From Lewinellaceae bacterium (GTDB lineage: Bacteria > Bacteroidota > Bacteroidia > Chitinophagales > Saprospiraceae), in NCBI GenBank assembly GCA_947459655.1, contig CANHEE010000021.1:1-33692 (forward strand): a stretch of 33,692 nucleotides of DNA, read 5' to 3'. Below the pieces are notes generated by a model, which made no database searches, was not told where the DNA came from, and saw nothing but the letters and a program-made list of their open reading frames with translations. Position 1 is the stretch's first letter. Each line of letters starts with the position of its first letter. This document shows positions 1 through 7,797 of the stretch, piece by piece. Made by a program: the position numbers and the translations under genes.

Positions 1-543
1 CAAAAACAACAGAAATCGAAATAAAAATTGATAGAACCAGCAATTGGTATTTTTTGCTCATAGTATTTGTATTATTCTTTTTTAAAAAGCAGTGTAAATC
101 TCTCAAACTTTAGGACAATTTCAAAATATTATAGACAGATAGCAGTAAACCTTCTATCAGGCTCCATTTGCGACGCCGGATTTACTGCAACGGGCATCCG
201 ATATTTGATTTATTAAGAAATCTGTGACGGATAATTCGCAAATGAGAAAATACTGCGATTGAATCTGTAAATCAGCATATAATGAACATCTTCAGCGAAA
301 CAAACGCAATATTATTAAGTTTATTCCGAAAAAACAAAAGTATGTATTTGCCTGAAAAACACCAATTATTCAGGAGAATCAAACCGTTTCATAAACAAAG
401 AGGCTTTTTTACAATTAAAGTGGGAATATGTTGCTTCTGAGCTATGTTATGATTAATTTTGTATCCGTTTTGCCGGTGCCTGTTCCACACCAGAAAAAGA
501 CCGGATTCTGACAAATCGGCTTCTAAATTTTCTCAAATACAAA
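1..543. other. Non-coding stretch upstream of xth
   Basis: No open reading frame with family resemblance, tRNA, strong hairpin or repeat was found on either strand. The sequence is AT-rich. It presumably contains the promoter of the exonuclease III gene, but I could not place a clean TAnnTTTG box there. A decayed gene remnant cannot be excluded by eye. Confidence 0.5.
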
Positions 544-1317
544 ATGAAAATAATTTCTTACAATGTGAATGGCATTCGCTCTGCCTTGAGCAAAGGCCTT
601 GCGGAATGGATAGCGCAGGGTGATTACGACATCATCTGTTTTCAGGAAACCAAAGCCGAACAGGACCAGATTGACGGTTCGGTCTTTGAGTCGCTTGGTT
701 ATCCATACCAATACTGGAATTCAGCAGAAAAGAAAGGCTACAGCGGAACGCTTACACTCAGCAAAAAGCCTGCAGTTTTTGTATCCAAGGACAGTGGTTT
801 ACCGCACTACGACAGAGAGGGCAGAATTCTGCGAACCGATTTTTCGTCTTTCACCCTTTTGAACTGCTATTTTCCTTCGGGAACAAGCGGGGACGAGCGC
901 CAGGGTTTTAAGATGTTATTTCTACAGGAATTTCACGAATATATCCAGACGCTGAAAAAAGAAAAATCAAACATCATCATTGTCGGCGACTACAATATCG
1001 CACACAACGAAATCGACATCCATGACCCTAAAGGAAACAAAAACAGTACAGGTTTTCTGCCTGAAGAAAGGGAATGGATGACCCAATGGTTTGGCAGCGG
1101 ATTCATTGATGCATTCCGAATGCTGCATCCAGAACGTATTCAATACAGCTGGTGGAGTTTCCGGGCGGCATCCAGATCAAAAAACAAAGGCTGGAGAATT
1201 GATTATCAGTCGGTGAGTGAGCGCCTAAAAGACAGCATCAAAAGTGCTGAGCAACTGAACGATGCTGTGCATTCAGACCACTGTCCGGTTATGGTAGAGT
1301 ACGACCTTTCTTTCTGA
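544..1317 (+). CDS. xth: Exodeoxyribonuclease III (AP endonuclease)
   Basis: A 257-residue exonuclease-endonuclease-phosphatase fold protein of the ExoIII/ExoA family. These enzymes cut abasic sites in base-excision repair and have 3'-5' exonuclease and 3'-phosphatase activity. The family landmarks occur in order: SYNVNGIR at the N-terminus, the metal-binding glutamate in CFQETKA, the catalytic GDYNIAH, the DNA-contact segment WWSFRAASRSKNKGWRIDYQ, and the terminal SDHCPVMVEY with the catalytic Asp-His pair. Length is close to that of characterised homologues (about 250-270), so it looks intact. The ATG at 544 puts the first beta strand directly at the N-terminus. It is followed by a 116-base gap to the next gene and shows no obvious terminator. 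Confidence 0.96.
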   Translation: MKIISYNVNGIRSALSKGLAEWIAQGDYDIICFQETKAEQDQIDGSVFESLGYPYQYWNSAEKKGYSGTLTLSKKPAVFVSKDSGLPHYDREGRILRTDFSSFTLLNCYFPSGTSGDERQGFKMLFLQEFHEYIQTLKKEKSNIIIVGDYNIAHNEIDIHDPKGNKNSTGFLPEEREWMTQWFGSGFIDAFRMLHPERIQYSWWSFRAASRSKNKGWRIDYQSVSERLKDSIKSAEQLNDAVHSDHCPVMVEYDLSF

Positions 1318-1433
1318 ATGCGCTCATTGGGGAATCCGGAAAGCAAACCCAACTTCAGGGAAATTTTTTCGTATGTTTACACTAAGCAACTGAAAAACAG
1401 CATATTTTTACAGTATTGATCTGGCAGAATGGT

Positions 1434-1868
1434 ATGGAAAATAAAGTTTTAAAAGAGCTTTACAACGAAAAAGGCGAGAGGCTGAGTCCGGTTCTGGATG
1501 CTGGCGTGAAGAACTTCCTGATAGATATTGACGGAACAATCTGCGATGACATTCCCAACGAGGAGCCTGAGCGAATGCTAACCTGTCTGCCCTATCCTGA
1601 TGCCCTGAAAATTGTCAATAAATGGTACGATGAAGGCCATATCATCACCTTTTTTACATCCCGTACAGAATCTCACAGGGAAGTAACCGAGGCCTGGCTC
1701 AAAAAACATGAATTCAGATACCACGGACTGCTGTTCAACAAACCAAGAGGTGGAAATTACCATTGGATAGACAACCATATTGTGAAAGCAACTCGCTTCC
1801 GGGGAAAATTTACCGACCTGATTGTCGAAACCCGGGAGGTGGAAGTTTTTCAGGACAAAGAGGAGTAA
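1434..1868 (+). CDS. Small HAD-superfamily protein (often labelled phosphoheptose isomerase)
   Basis: A 144-residue protein with a haloacid dehalogenase layout: motif I DIDGTICDD near residue 27, motif II in FFTSRTE, a lysine in NKPRGG as candidate motif III, and a late IDNH as candidate motif IV. HAD proteins mostly hydrolyse phosphate esters with magnesium. Similar Bacteroidota proteins are, from memory, commonly named phosphoheptose isomerase in databases, but I see no SIS fold, so a HAD phosphatase is the better reading. The substrate is unknown. I chose the ATG at 1434 over an in-frame TTG at 1416 because MENKVLKELYNEKGE reads as the natural start. The bactofilin gene follows after 86 bases. 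Confidence 0.75.
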   Translation: MENKVLKELYNEKGERLSPVLDAGVKNFLIDIDGTICDDIPNEEPERMLTCLPYPDALKIVNKWYDEGHIITFFTSRTESHREVTEAWLKKHEFRYHGLLFNKPRGGNYHWIDNHIVKATRFRGKFTDLIVETREVEVFQDKEE

Positions 1869-1954
1869 TATTTTTTACTCAAAAACTATATTTTTTATGC
1901 TGCCTATCAGCACTTTCTTATAAAGTCCGCAGCGAACCTAAATTACATAAAAAT

Positions 1955-2383
1955 ATGTTTGGAAATAAAAAGACAGAAACCATTCAGGGCAAAGGAGCAG
2001 GCTCCATGTTGCCTGGAAGTGTCAACCTAAACAGTCTGGTGAAAGGCACAATGATAGAAGGGAATGTCTCCTCAGATAGCGATATCCGAATCGACGGAAG
2101 CCTCAAAGGCACTCTCATCTGCAAAGCCAAAGTCATTCTGGGTCCGACGGGAGCAATCGAAGGAGAAATCAAGTGCGTCAATGCCGTCATAGAAGGCAAA
2201 TTTCAGGGTACCATCCACGTAGATGAATTGCTGCAGATACGGGAAACCGCAGATGTCATCGGAGATGTATTTACCAACAAACTCAATGTGCAACCGGGTG
2301 CAAATTTCAATGGTGCGGTAAAAATGGCCTCAGGACCTGCAAAAGCAAACGTCGGTGCGGGTACGTCTGCCCAAAAACAATAG
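1955..2383 (+). CDS. Bactofilin (polymer-forming cytoskeletal protein)
   Basis: A 142-residue protein with the bactofilin signature: repeating hydrophobic/glycine turns such as GTMIEGNVSSDSDIRIDG, GAIEGEI and ADVIGDV, which form a right-handed beta-helix, flanked by disordered ends (an N-terminal KKTETIQGKG segment and a C-terminal Ala/Gly/Lys tail). Bactofilins self-assemble into filaments without nucleotide and scaffold cell-wall or shape proteins at the membrane. The reading frame is open upstream to 1763, but the ATG at 1955 (MFGNKKTE) gives the usual family start. It lies immediately upstream of atpZ (3 bases between stop and start), an arrangement common in Bacteroidota and probably one operon. 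Confidence 0.92.
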   Translation: MFGNKKTETIQGKGAGSMLPGSVNLNSLVKGTMIEGNVSSDSDIRIDGSLKGTLICKAKVILGPTGAIEGEIKCVNAVIEGKFQGTIHVDELLQIRETADVIGDVFTNKLNVQPGANFNGAVKMASGPAKANVGAGTSAQKQ

Positions 2384-2386
2384 GCC

Positions 2387-2608
2387 TTGAACCGGGAAAA
2401 GCCAAACAACTACGCAAAATACTCCGGGATGGCATTTCAGCTGCTGAGCGCCATCCTTTTAGGTGCGTTTGGCGGACAGTGGATTGATAGAAAAATGGGG
2501 AATTCCAAACCTATCGCTACCATCATAGGCTCATTACTAGGCATCTCAACCGGACTATACCTCTCTCTAAAGGATTTCATCAAACCTCCATCAGATTCAG
2601 AACAATGA
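2387..2608 (+). CDS. atpZ: AtpZ/AtpI-family small membrane protein
   Basis: A 73-residue protein with two predicted membrane helices (about residues 14-32 and 43-62) separated by the short loop QWIDRKMGNSKP, the hallmark of AtpZ/AtpI accessory proteins. These sit beside the ATP synthase F0 genes and are implicated in divalent-cation (Mg/Ca) uptake or c-ring assembly. The start is a TTG at 2387, four bases after the bactofilin stop; the next ATG would remove the N-terminal NREKPNNYAKYSG segment. It overlaps the following gene by four bases, so the two are translationally coupled. The ATP synthase genes themselves do not follow. Confidence 0.85.
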   Translation: MNREKPNNYAKYSGMAFQLLSAILLGAFGGQWIDRKMGNSKPIATIIGSLLGISTGLYLSLKDFIKPPSDSEQ

Positions 2609-2988
2609 ATTTTTCCAGTTTCCTCACCCGTCTTGCTGCCATTGCCCTTTCGCTCATCACCATCCAGTATCTGATGAATGGATTTATCCCGGGCTTGACT
2701 GAATATCTGCCCTTGTTCTGGATCAGTCAACTCTTCTTTGGCGTACTCAGTGTTCTGAGTTTTCTGGGAGGACGGCATTTCGCCCGACAAACAAATAAAA
2801 ATGCATTTTCCCGCTTTGTCATGATGCTGATTCTCGGCAGACTTTTCCTTTCCATCGGTGTCATCATTGGTTATTACAAACTAGTCCACCCCGAGTCAAA
2901 ATTATTTCTGGTTCCCTTCTTCATGGTATACCTGTTTTACACTATTTTTGAAGTGCTCTTCCTTTCCGCCATCGGCAGGGAGGCCTGA
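2605..2988 (+). CDS. Small polytopic membrane protein, ATP-synthase-associated
   Basis: A 127-residue protein with about four membrane helices (roughly residues 8-28, 35-55, 70-90 and 98-118). I recognise it by position and look: in many Bacteroidota a gene of this kind lies between atpZ and atpB, and it resembles AtpI loosely. It starts at the ATG overlapping the atpZ stop (ATGA), so it is coupled to that gene. A role in F0 assembly or ion supply is inferred only from synteny. Its positively charged loop, GRHFARQTNKNAFSR, would lie in the cytoplasm by the positive-inside rule. Confidence 0.7.
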   Translation: MNFSSFLTRLAAIALSLITIQYLMNGFIPGLTEYLPLFWISQLFFGVLSVLSFLGGRHFARQTNKNAFSRFVMMLILGRLFLSIGVIIGYYKLVHPESKLFLVPFFMVYLFYTIFEVLFLSAIGREA

Positions 2989-3029
2989 AGACATTACATG
3001 GCCCTTAACCGAATCCCCTCCGGTTTTAT

Positions 3030-3647
3030 ATGATTGAAAGTTACTTCTCCGGTTTTTTAGCGGGTTTTCTGATGTGCCTCAGCCTGGGGACGGTCTTCTT
3101 TGCGATCATTCAGAATAGTCTGGAAAACGGCTACCGCAGTGGTGTGTTGATCTCAGCTGGTGGAATACTAAGTGACTCTATATACATCATGATTGCATTG
3201 TTCAGCACTTCCTTTCTTCCGACAATTGGACACTTCGATATGATACTCAATGGCATAGGAGCCTCTTTTTTACTGGTACTTGGAGCGGCAAGTCTGATAA
3301 AAAAATCTGCTGGCACAGGAAAAACAAGCTCCCGTGGAGGCGGGATGCTGTATTTTTTTGGTCTCGGATTTATGCTAAATACGCTCAATCCGGTGAATTT
3401 CTTTATATGGGCAGCGGCAGCGGCGGCCATCAGCTATTACAATGCCTCGAATACCATCATATTTTTCAGCGGAAGCTTATCAGCGGTATTTGTTACCCAG
3501 TTTGCCTTTTCGTACTATGCCGATTATTTCCAAAGGTATTTTACCCCAAAGCTGATCAACTACGTCAACAGGGTCGCGGGAGCCGTTTTTCTGCTGACCG
3601 GCATCTGGTTGGCCGGAAAAGTCGTTGTCTTTCTCACAGGCTACTGA
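3030..3647 (+). CDS. LysE-family amino acid exporter
   Basis: A 205-residue protein with about six membrane helices and the LysE/RhtB pattern: the N-terminal FLAGFLMCLSLGTVFFAIIQ segment with its proline-less but typical small-residue helix, the GGILSDSIYIMIA helix, and the GFMLNTLNPVNFFIWAAA segment, which carries the family's conserved NP(x)NFF(x)W motif. LysE proteins export amino acids or analogues by proton antiport; the substrate cannot be told from sequence. It begins 41 bases after the AtpI-like gene on the same strand, occupying the place where atpB would be expected. It converges on the next gene with only 33 bases between stops. Confidence 0.85.
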   Translation: MIESYFSGFLAGFLMCLSLGTVFFAIIQNSLENGYRSGVLISAGGILSDSIYIMIALFSTSFLPTIGHFDMILNGIGASFLLVLGAASLIKKSAGTGKTSSRGGGMLYFFGLGFMLNTLNPVNFFIWAAAAAAISYYNASNTIIFFSGSLSAVFVTQFAFSYYADYFQRYFTPKLINYVNRVAGAVFLLTGIWLAGKVVVFLTGY

Positions 3648-3680
3648 AACCGCTGAACTGTCTTGAGGCATTTACTCCCG

Positions 3681-5990
3681 TCAGTTAACCGCATACCACC
3701 TTCCATTCTTCATTACTTCTGATCCGGACTTCTGATAGAGCTCTGAACCCGCGGGAAAAATCATCAGTTCGTCAAGGTGCAGCGTTGAGGTCTTGAATTC
3801 CTTGTTGTGCAACACAAATTCAAATTCTGTACTGTCAGACTGTGGTACAAACTCAAAGGCTACAAATGCCCACTCGCCGTCTAGGGTTAGGATATTGTGT
3901 TGACACCCATGATGCCAAAAATATTTCTGCGAACCCTGGTTGTCGAGTTCCTTGATGAAAAGTTCGGTGTTGGCGTGATTGCCTTTTTTGACATTGAGCC
4001 AGAACTGAAAAATATACTTATCACCAACCCTGACATTCGGCATCTTGCCCCTGTACAACTGTCTGTGCTCGTTCGAGGCAAAGGATAGTGATCCCGCACC
4101 CCGATAATTAACTGCATCTGCATTTTCATCGAAATTCAGGTAGATAAAATTGTTCACGGTGTCCTTTCCCAGTAGTCCCCCTACCGGACGGAGGGCGGTA
4201 TTTTCGGCTTCGGTCCTGATTTCGGCATTCTTTTCCTGAATCAATTCCCTGTATGCTGTCAATGGCAATTCGTAGAGTACAAAACCATTGTTTTCGTGTA
4301 TTTTTTTGCCTTTACCGCATAAGGATGAGTATCGGTTGCCCGTAGCCTTGTGCCATTCCTTGTTTTCAAGCAACATCAGTGGTCGCTGATCGGGTAACCG
4401 GTTCAGCACCGGTGGTTCGCGGTATAATTCCAATCCGAGTGGAATACTGCTGAGCGTCTGCTGCCATGAGGTGCGGCTCATCATCACACCCATTGTGGGA
4501 ATACCGCTGTAATAAGAGGCAAGTAAATCGTAGGCCGGACTTGGATAACCGGCTTCAATGCTCATGTTTTCTGAGCCAAGATGAAAATAGGGCACAGGCA
4601 ATATGGCTTGGAATTTCGTTTTGTCCATGTACGGCAACCAATCGGGGATAGACTCCCCGGTAGAAGTCAGTATTTCGTACATATTGCTGGTTTTGTTTAC
4701 TTTCTCTGCATTTTGTTTGGCTTCGAAAACGCCAACTGCCAGAAAAAGCACCCAGAAAAGTCTGCGGAATTCTACACTTCTGATCTGCCGTCCCCAGTGG
4801 TAAACCGAGTAGAAGCCAAGAATATTGACCACAAAAAAGAACATCCAGGAGAATCGACCCAGGCCCCTAAACTGTTTCAGCGGACCGGTATAAGCCAGTA
4901 AAAAATCAAGTTTTTCAATTTTGAAAGGAAAACCCGTTGAAAAAAGGAACAACAACAGGGAAGCTATGAATGCCGTTTGAAAAAATGATTTTTCCTTCAG
5001 CTTGTCGCCCGGCTCAGCAACACTCAATTTGTTTCCAAAAAGCCAGGAAAGCAACCTAACCAATAAGTACAAGGTAGCAACGAAACCGATGTAGTTGAGG
5101 GATTCAAACTCTTTCTGTGGGTTAATCTTTACAACATACTGATTGAGGAAGTCAAATATAAAATTGCCCTCTTTCAGAAATGTTCCATTGGGCTTGCTGA
5201 CATAGTGCAAAAAACCCCACGGATTGTCGGGTCTGTCGCTCACGTCATTCCCTATTTTCAGCCAGATAAAATTGAAAAAAACAAAAGGCAAAACAAGTTG
5301 CAGCGACCAGTGCTTCAGGTAAAAAAACCAATCCTTGCGATCTTTCAGCACCTTTAGAAAATAAAAAGTACTCAGAAAAAGAGCCGAAATGCCGTAATAA
5401 TAGAAGTGAAGTTGTGGGGCCAATAGCAACAAAAGCATTATTCGGCAGCTCCATTTCGATGCTCTGCTTTCGAATTGCATCAAAAAGTACAACAGCAGCA
5501 ACAGGATAAACATGTAACCCAGCGCATAATGACAGCCGAAACGAAGCAATTGCGGCGATAGCCATGCCACAACGACTGCGCTCACGAGACTGTACCAATG
5601 GGGCAATTCCATCCTTCTGAAAAAGTAATACAGCATGCAACCCGACAACAACAAGGATAACAGCAGCGCGAAATTGAGAACGCCAGTGGTATGGTAGGAA
5701 ATTTCACCGAAGTTAACCTCAAAAAACCGCAGAATATTACTGATCAGCGGCTGATTGTCCGTAAACAGCACATGCTCCCCGTACGGATAATTCATGCTGT
5801 CAAAATGATGATAGGTAGCGCTATTTTTCACGTGTAGTAGCGGCGTGAGGTAGTTTTTCAGTCCATCACCGCCTGCCGACAACATCGTAGTGTCCGGACT
5901 AATAAAAATCGTCCGGAAGTTGGCAAATATTGTCAGAAGCATAACCGCTGTAGTCAGCAGCCAATGCTTCCATGAAATTTCTACGTTCAT
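3681..5990 (-). CDS. Large GT-C-like polytopic membrane protein with C-terminal jelly-roll-like domain
   Basis: A 769-residue protein. Residues 1-420 hold about a dozen membrane helices. The first extracytoplasmic loop carries an acidic GGDGLKNY segment and the SMNYPYGEHVLF stretch, resembling GT-C-fold glycosyltransferases of the DUF6311/YfhO-like type, in which acidic residues in this loop bind the lipid-phosphate sugar donor. Residues 420-769 are soluble and presumably periplasmic. The last 150 or so residues (YLNFDENADAVNYRG to LHLDELMIFPAG) look like a beta-sandwich of the carbohydrate-binding type. A role in moving sugars onto envelope glycans is inference; no substrate can be named. 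It lies 44 bases beyond the terminator of the upstream amino acid permease, so it likely has its own promoter. Confidence 0.65.
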   Translation of the reverse strand: MNVEISWKHWLLTTAVMLLTIFANFRTIFISPDTTMLSAGGDGLKNYLTPLLHVKNSATYHHFDSMNYPYGEHVLFTDNQPLISNILRFFEVNFGEISYHTTGVLNFALLLSLLLSGCMLYYFFRRMELPHWYSLVSAVVVAWLSPQLLRFGCHYALGYMFILLLLLYFLMQFESRASKWSCRIMLLLLLAPQLHFYYYGISALFLSTFYFLKVLKDRKDWFFYLKHWSLQLVLPFVFFNFIWLKIGNDVSDRPDNPWGFLHYVSKPNGTFLKEGNFIFDFLNQYVVKINPQKEFESLNYIGFVATLYLLVRLLSWLFGNKLSVAEPGDKLKEKSFFQTAFIASLLLFLFSTGFPFKIEKLDFLLAYTGPLKQFRGLGRFSWMFFFVVNILGFYSVYHWGRQIRSVEFRRLFWVLFLAVGVFEAKQNAEKVNKTSNMYEILTSTGESIPDWLPYMDKTKFQAILPVPYFHLGSENMSIEAGYPSPAYDLLASYYSGIPTMGVMMSRTSWQQTLSSIPLGLELYREPPVLNRLPDQRPLMLLENKEWHKATGNRYSSLCGKGKKIHENNGFVLYELPLTAYRELIQEKNAEIRTEAENTALRPVGGLLGKDTVNNFIYLNFDENADAVNYRGAGSLSFASNEHRQLYRGKMPNVRVGDKYIFQFWLNVKKGNHANTELFIKELDNQGSQKYFWHHGCQHNILTLDGEWAFVAFEFVPQSDSTEFEFVLHNKEFKTSTLHLDELMIFPAGSELYQKSGSEVMKNGRWYAVN

Positions 5991-6033
5991 TAATTGATCT
6001 ATTTTTTGGAATAATTTGCCCGAGTGATCAAAA

Positions 6034-6065
6034 AAAAGGCCGTTTCTTGGTCGAAACAGCCTTTT
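6034..6065 (-). terminator. Rho-independent terminator of the amino acid permease
   Basis: A 13-base-pair stem (arms 6034-6046 and 6053-6065) with a six-base loop. The single apparent mismatch becomes a U-G wobble in the minus-strand RNA. It is followed on the minus strand by a run of eight T residues and sits six bases past the permease stop. Confidence 0.9.
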
Positions 6066-6071
6066 CAGATT

Positions 6072-7565
6072 TTAATTCAATTTGCTGTGATGCCTGCTGT
6101 AACCGAAGTAGATACATAGGCCCGCTATCATCCAACCAATCGCCACCTGCAAGGTGAATACGTCTATTGCTACAATCATACCCAGACAAATGATGGCGCC
6201 CAAAGGAGCCACCAACCATGCCATCGGTGTACTGAAAGGTCTGACCATATGCGGCAGATTTTTACGCATAATCAAGACACCCAGACAAACCAGCACGAAT
6301 GCCAGAAGGGTACCGAAAGAGGTCAGATCGCCCGCCATGTGGCCCGGAATAAATGCTGCGAAGGCAGCAACAAAAGCAAATACAATCCAGTTGGATTTGT
6401 GTGGTGTATGATACTTGTCGTGCACATGTGAGAAAATTTCAGGCAACAAGCCGTCTTTTGACATCGAGAAAAATACCCGCGATTGCCCTAACAACATCAC
6501 CAGAATCACTGATGAAAAACCGGCAAGAATAGCAATCGTCACAAGGGTCGAAAGCCACTCATAACCCGGCATATGTGCCGATATTGCATAGGCCACAGAA
6601 GCTTCTTTCCCTTTTGAAGGGTCTGCAAACTCACTCCAGTTGGCAACACCGGTTAAAACATGCCCGAACAAAATATAAAGGATGGTACAAACCAGCAGTG
6701 ATCCAAGGATCCCAATCGGCATGTCTCTCCCCGGATTTTTTGCCTCCTGCGCCGTAGTGGATACAGCATCAAAACCGATGAATGCAAAAAAAACGATGGC
6801 GGCACCACCCAGAACACCACCATAGCCGTGCTTGAAAAACCCGGTGTAGCTAAGTACAGTATGACCTTCAGCATCTATGACCGGAACTGTATCTGCCGGA
6901 ATGAAATATGGACTGTAGTTTGCCGGATTGATAAACTGCCAGCCGATAAAAATGAACACCAGTACAATGGCAACCTTTAGGAAAACAATAATAGCATTGA
7001 CCAATGCCGATTTATCAGTGCCGCGAATGAGCAACATGGTCATAATCAGTAGAATAAAAAGTGCAGGAAGATTCATGTACCCGTGCAAAATCTGACCATT
7101 TTCACCAATCATGGTTTCCATAGGTGAGTGACACCATTCGTAGGGTATAGCACCACCCAATAATTTATTCAGATACTCGCTCCAGGCAATGGCAACGGTT
7201 GCTGCACCAAGTGCGTATTCCATAATAAGTGCCCAGCCGATAATCCAGGCAATCAGCTCACCCATGGTGATGTAGGCATAAGCATAAGCAGAACCTGAAA
7301 TGGGAACGGAAGCGGCGAATTCAGCGTAACACAATCCGGCCAGCGCGCAACCAACGGCTGCAACGATAAAAGACAAGGTCACGGCCGGTCCGGCTGCCTG
7401 GGCAGCTGCACTTGCTGTGCGAACAAACAAACCGGCACCGATAATTGCCCCAATACCCAAAGCCACCAAATTGGTAGCTGTGAGCGTCCTCTTTAACCCC
7501 TTTTCAGTATCTGCAGCGTGTTCCAGTATGGCTGCCAGCGATTTTCTTGCCCAAATGTTCGACAT
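6072..7565 (-). CDS. APC-superfamily amino acid permease (cationic amino acid transporter-like)
   Basis: A 497-residue inner-membrane transporter with 12-14 predicted helices. The first helix has the diagnostic APC motif GIGAIIGAGLFV, where the unwound helix binds the substrate amino-acid backbone. Helix 6 carries FFAFIGFDAVSTTAQEAKNP, typical of the CAT/YfnA subgroup (amino acid-proton symport), and a long N-terminal cytoplasmic leader (WARKSLAAILEHAADTEKGL) also fits that subgroup. The ATG at 7565 is the natural start. The gene ends in a strong terminator. Upstream is the divergent lpxC-fabZ gene, with about 230 AT-rich bases between the starts. The exact amino acid is unknown. Confidence 0.9.
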   Translation of the reverse strand: MSNIWARKSLAAILEHAADTEKGLKRTLTATNLVALGIGAIIGAGLFVRTASAAAQAAGPAVTLSFIVAAVGCALAGLCYAEFAASVPISGSAYAYAYITMGELIAWIIGWALIMEYALGAATVAIAWSEYLNKLLGGAIPYEWCHSPMETMIGENGQILHGYMNLPALFILLIMTMLLIRGTDKSALVNAIIVFLKVAIVLVFIFIGWQFINPANYSPYFIPADTVPVIDAEGHTVLSYTGFFKHGYGGVLGGAAIVFFAFIGFDAVSTTAQEAKNPGRDMPIGILGSLLVCTILYILFGHVLTGVANWSEFADPSKGKEASVAYAISAHMPGYEWLSTLVTIAILAGFSSVILVMLLGQSRVFFSMSKDGLLPEIFSHVHDKYHTPHKSNWIVFAFVAAFAAFIPGHMAGDLTSFGTLLAFVLVCLGVLIMRKNLPHMVRPFSTPMAWLVAPLGAIICLGMIVAIDVFTLQVAIGWMIAGLCIYFGYSRHHSKLN

Positions 7566-7759
7566 AAAATGAATTTGTTTGACTGATTCTAAATGATTTA
7601 GCTAAATTTTATTCTTAAAAAAAAACAAAACAAGTGAAATAAAACGGGATTGCAAATAAATTTGAAATTAAATTTTAAATATGTCAGGCAAAACGCACTT
7701 ACGTCAACGGAGTGTTAAGTTTTTTGTCCAAATCCCCGTACAATCAGCACCTTTTTTAC

Positions 7760-7767
7760 TACCTTTG
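7760..7767 (+). promoter_or_regulatory. Bacteroidota -7 box upstream of lpxC-fabZ
   Basis: TACCTTTG matches the TAnnTTTG consensus and lies 30 bases before the chosen ATG. No -33 TTTG box is found at the normal 19-20 base spacing, so this is a single-element call. It also argues against the longer in-frame start at 7681. Confidence 0.5.
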
Positions 7768-7797
7768 CTCCCGTATCTGACGGATCATATACTGAAA

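Noticed and set aside
1763-1954. 64-codon N-terminal extension of the bactofilin
   Set aside because: It overlaps the end of the HAD gene and has no bactofilin character; the ATG at 1955 gives the normal start.
7681-7797. 39-codon N-terminal extension of lpxC-fabZ
   Set aside because: It contains a -7 promoter box at 7760-7767, and the LpxC family begins at the ATG at 7798.
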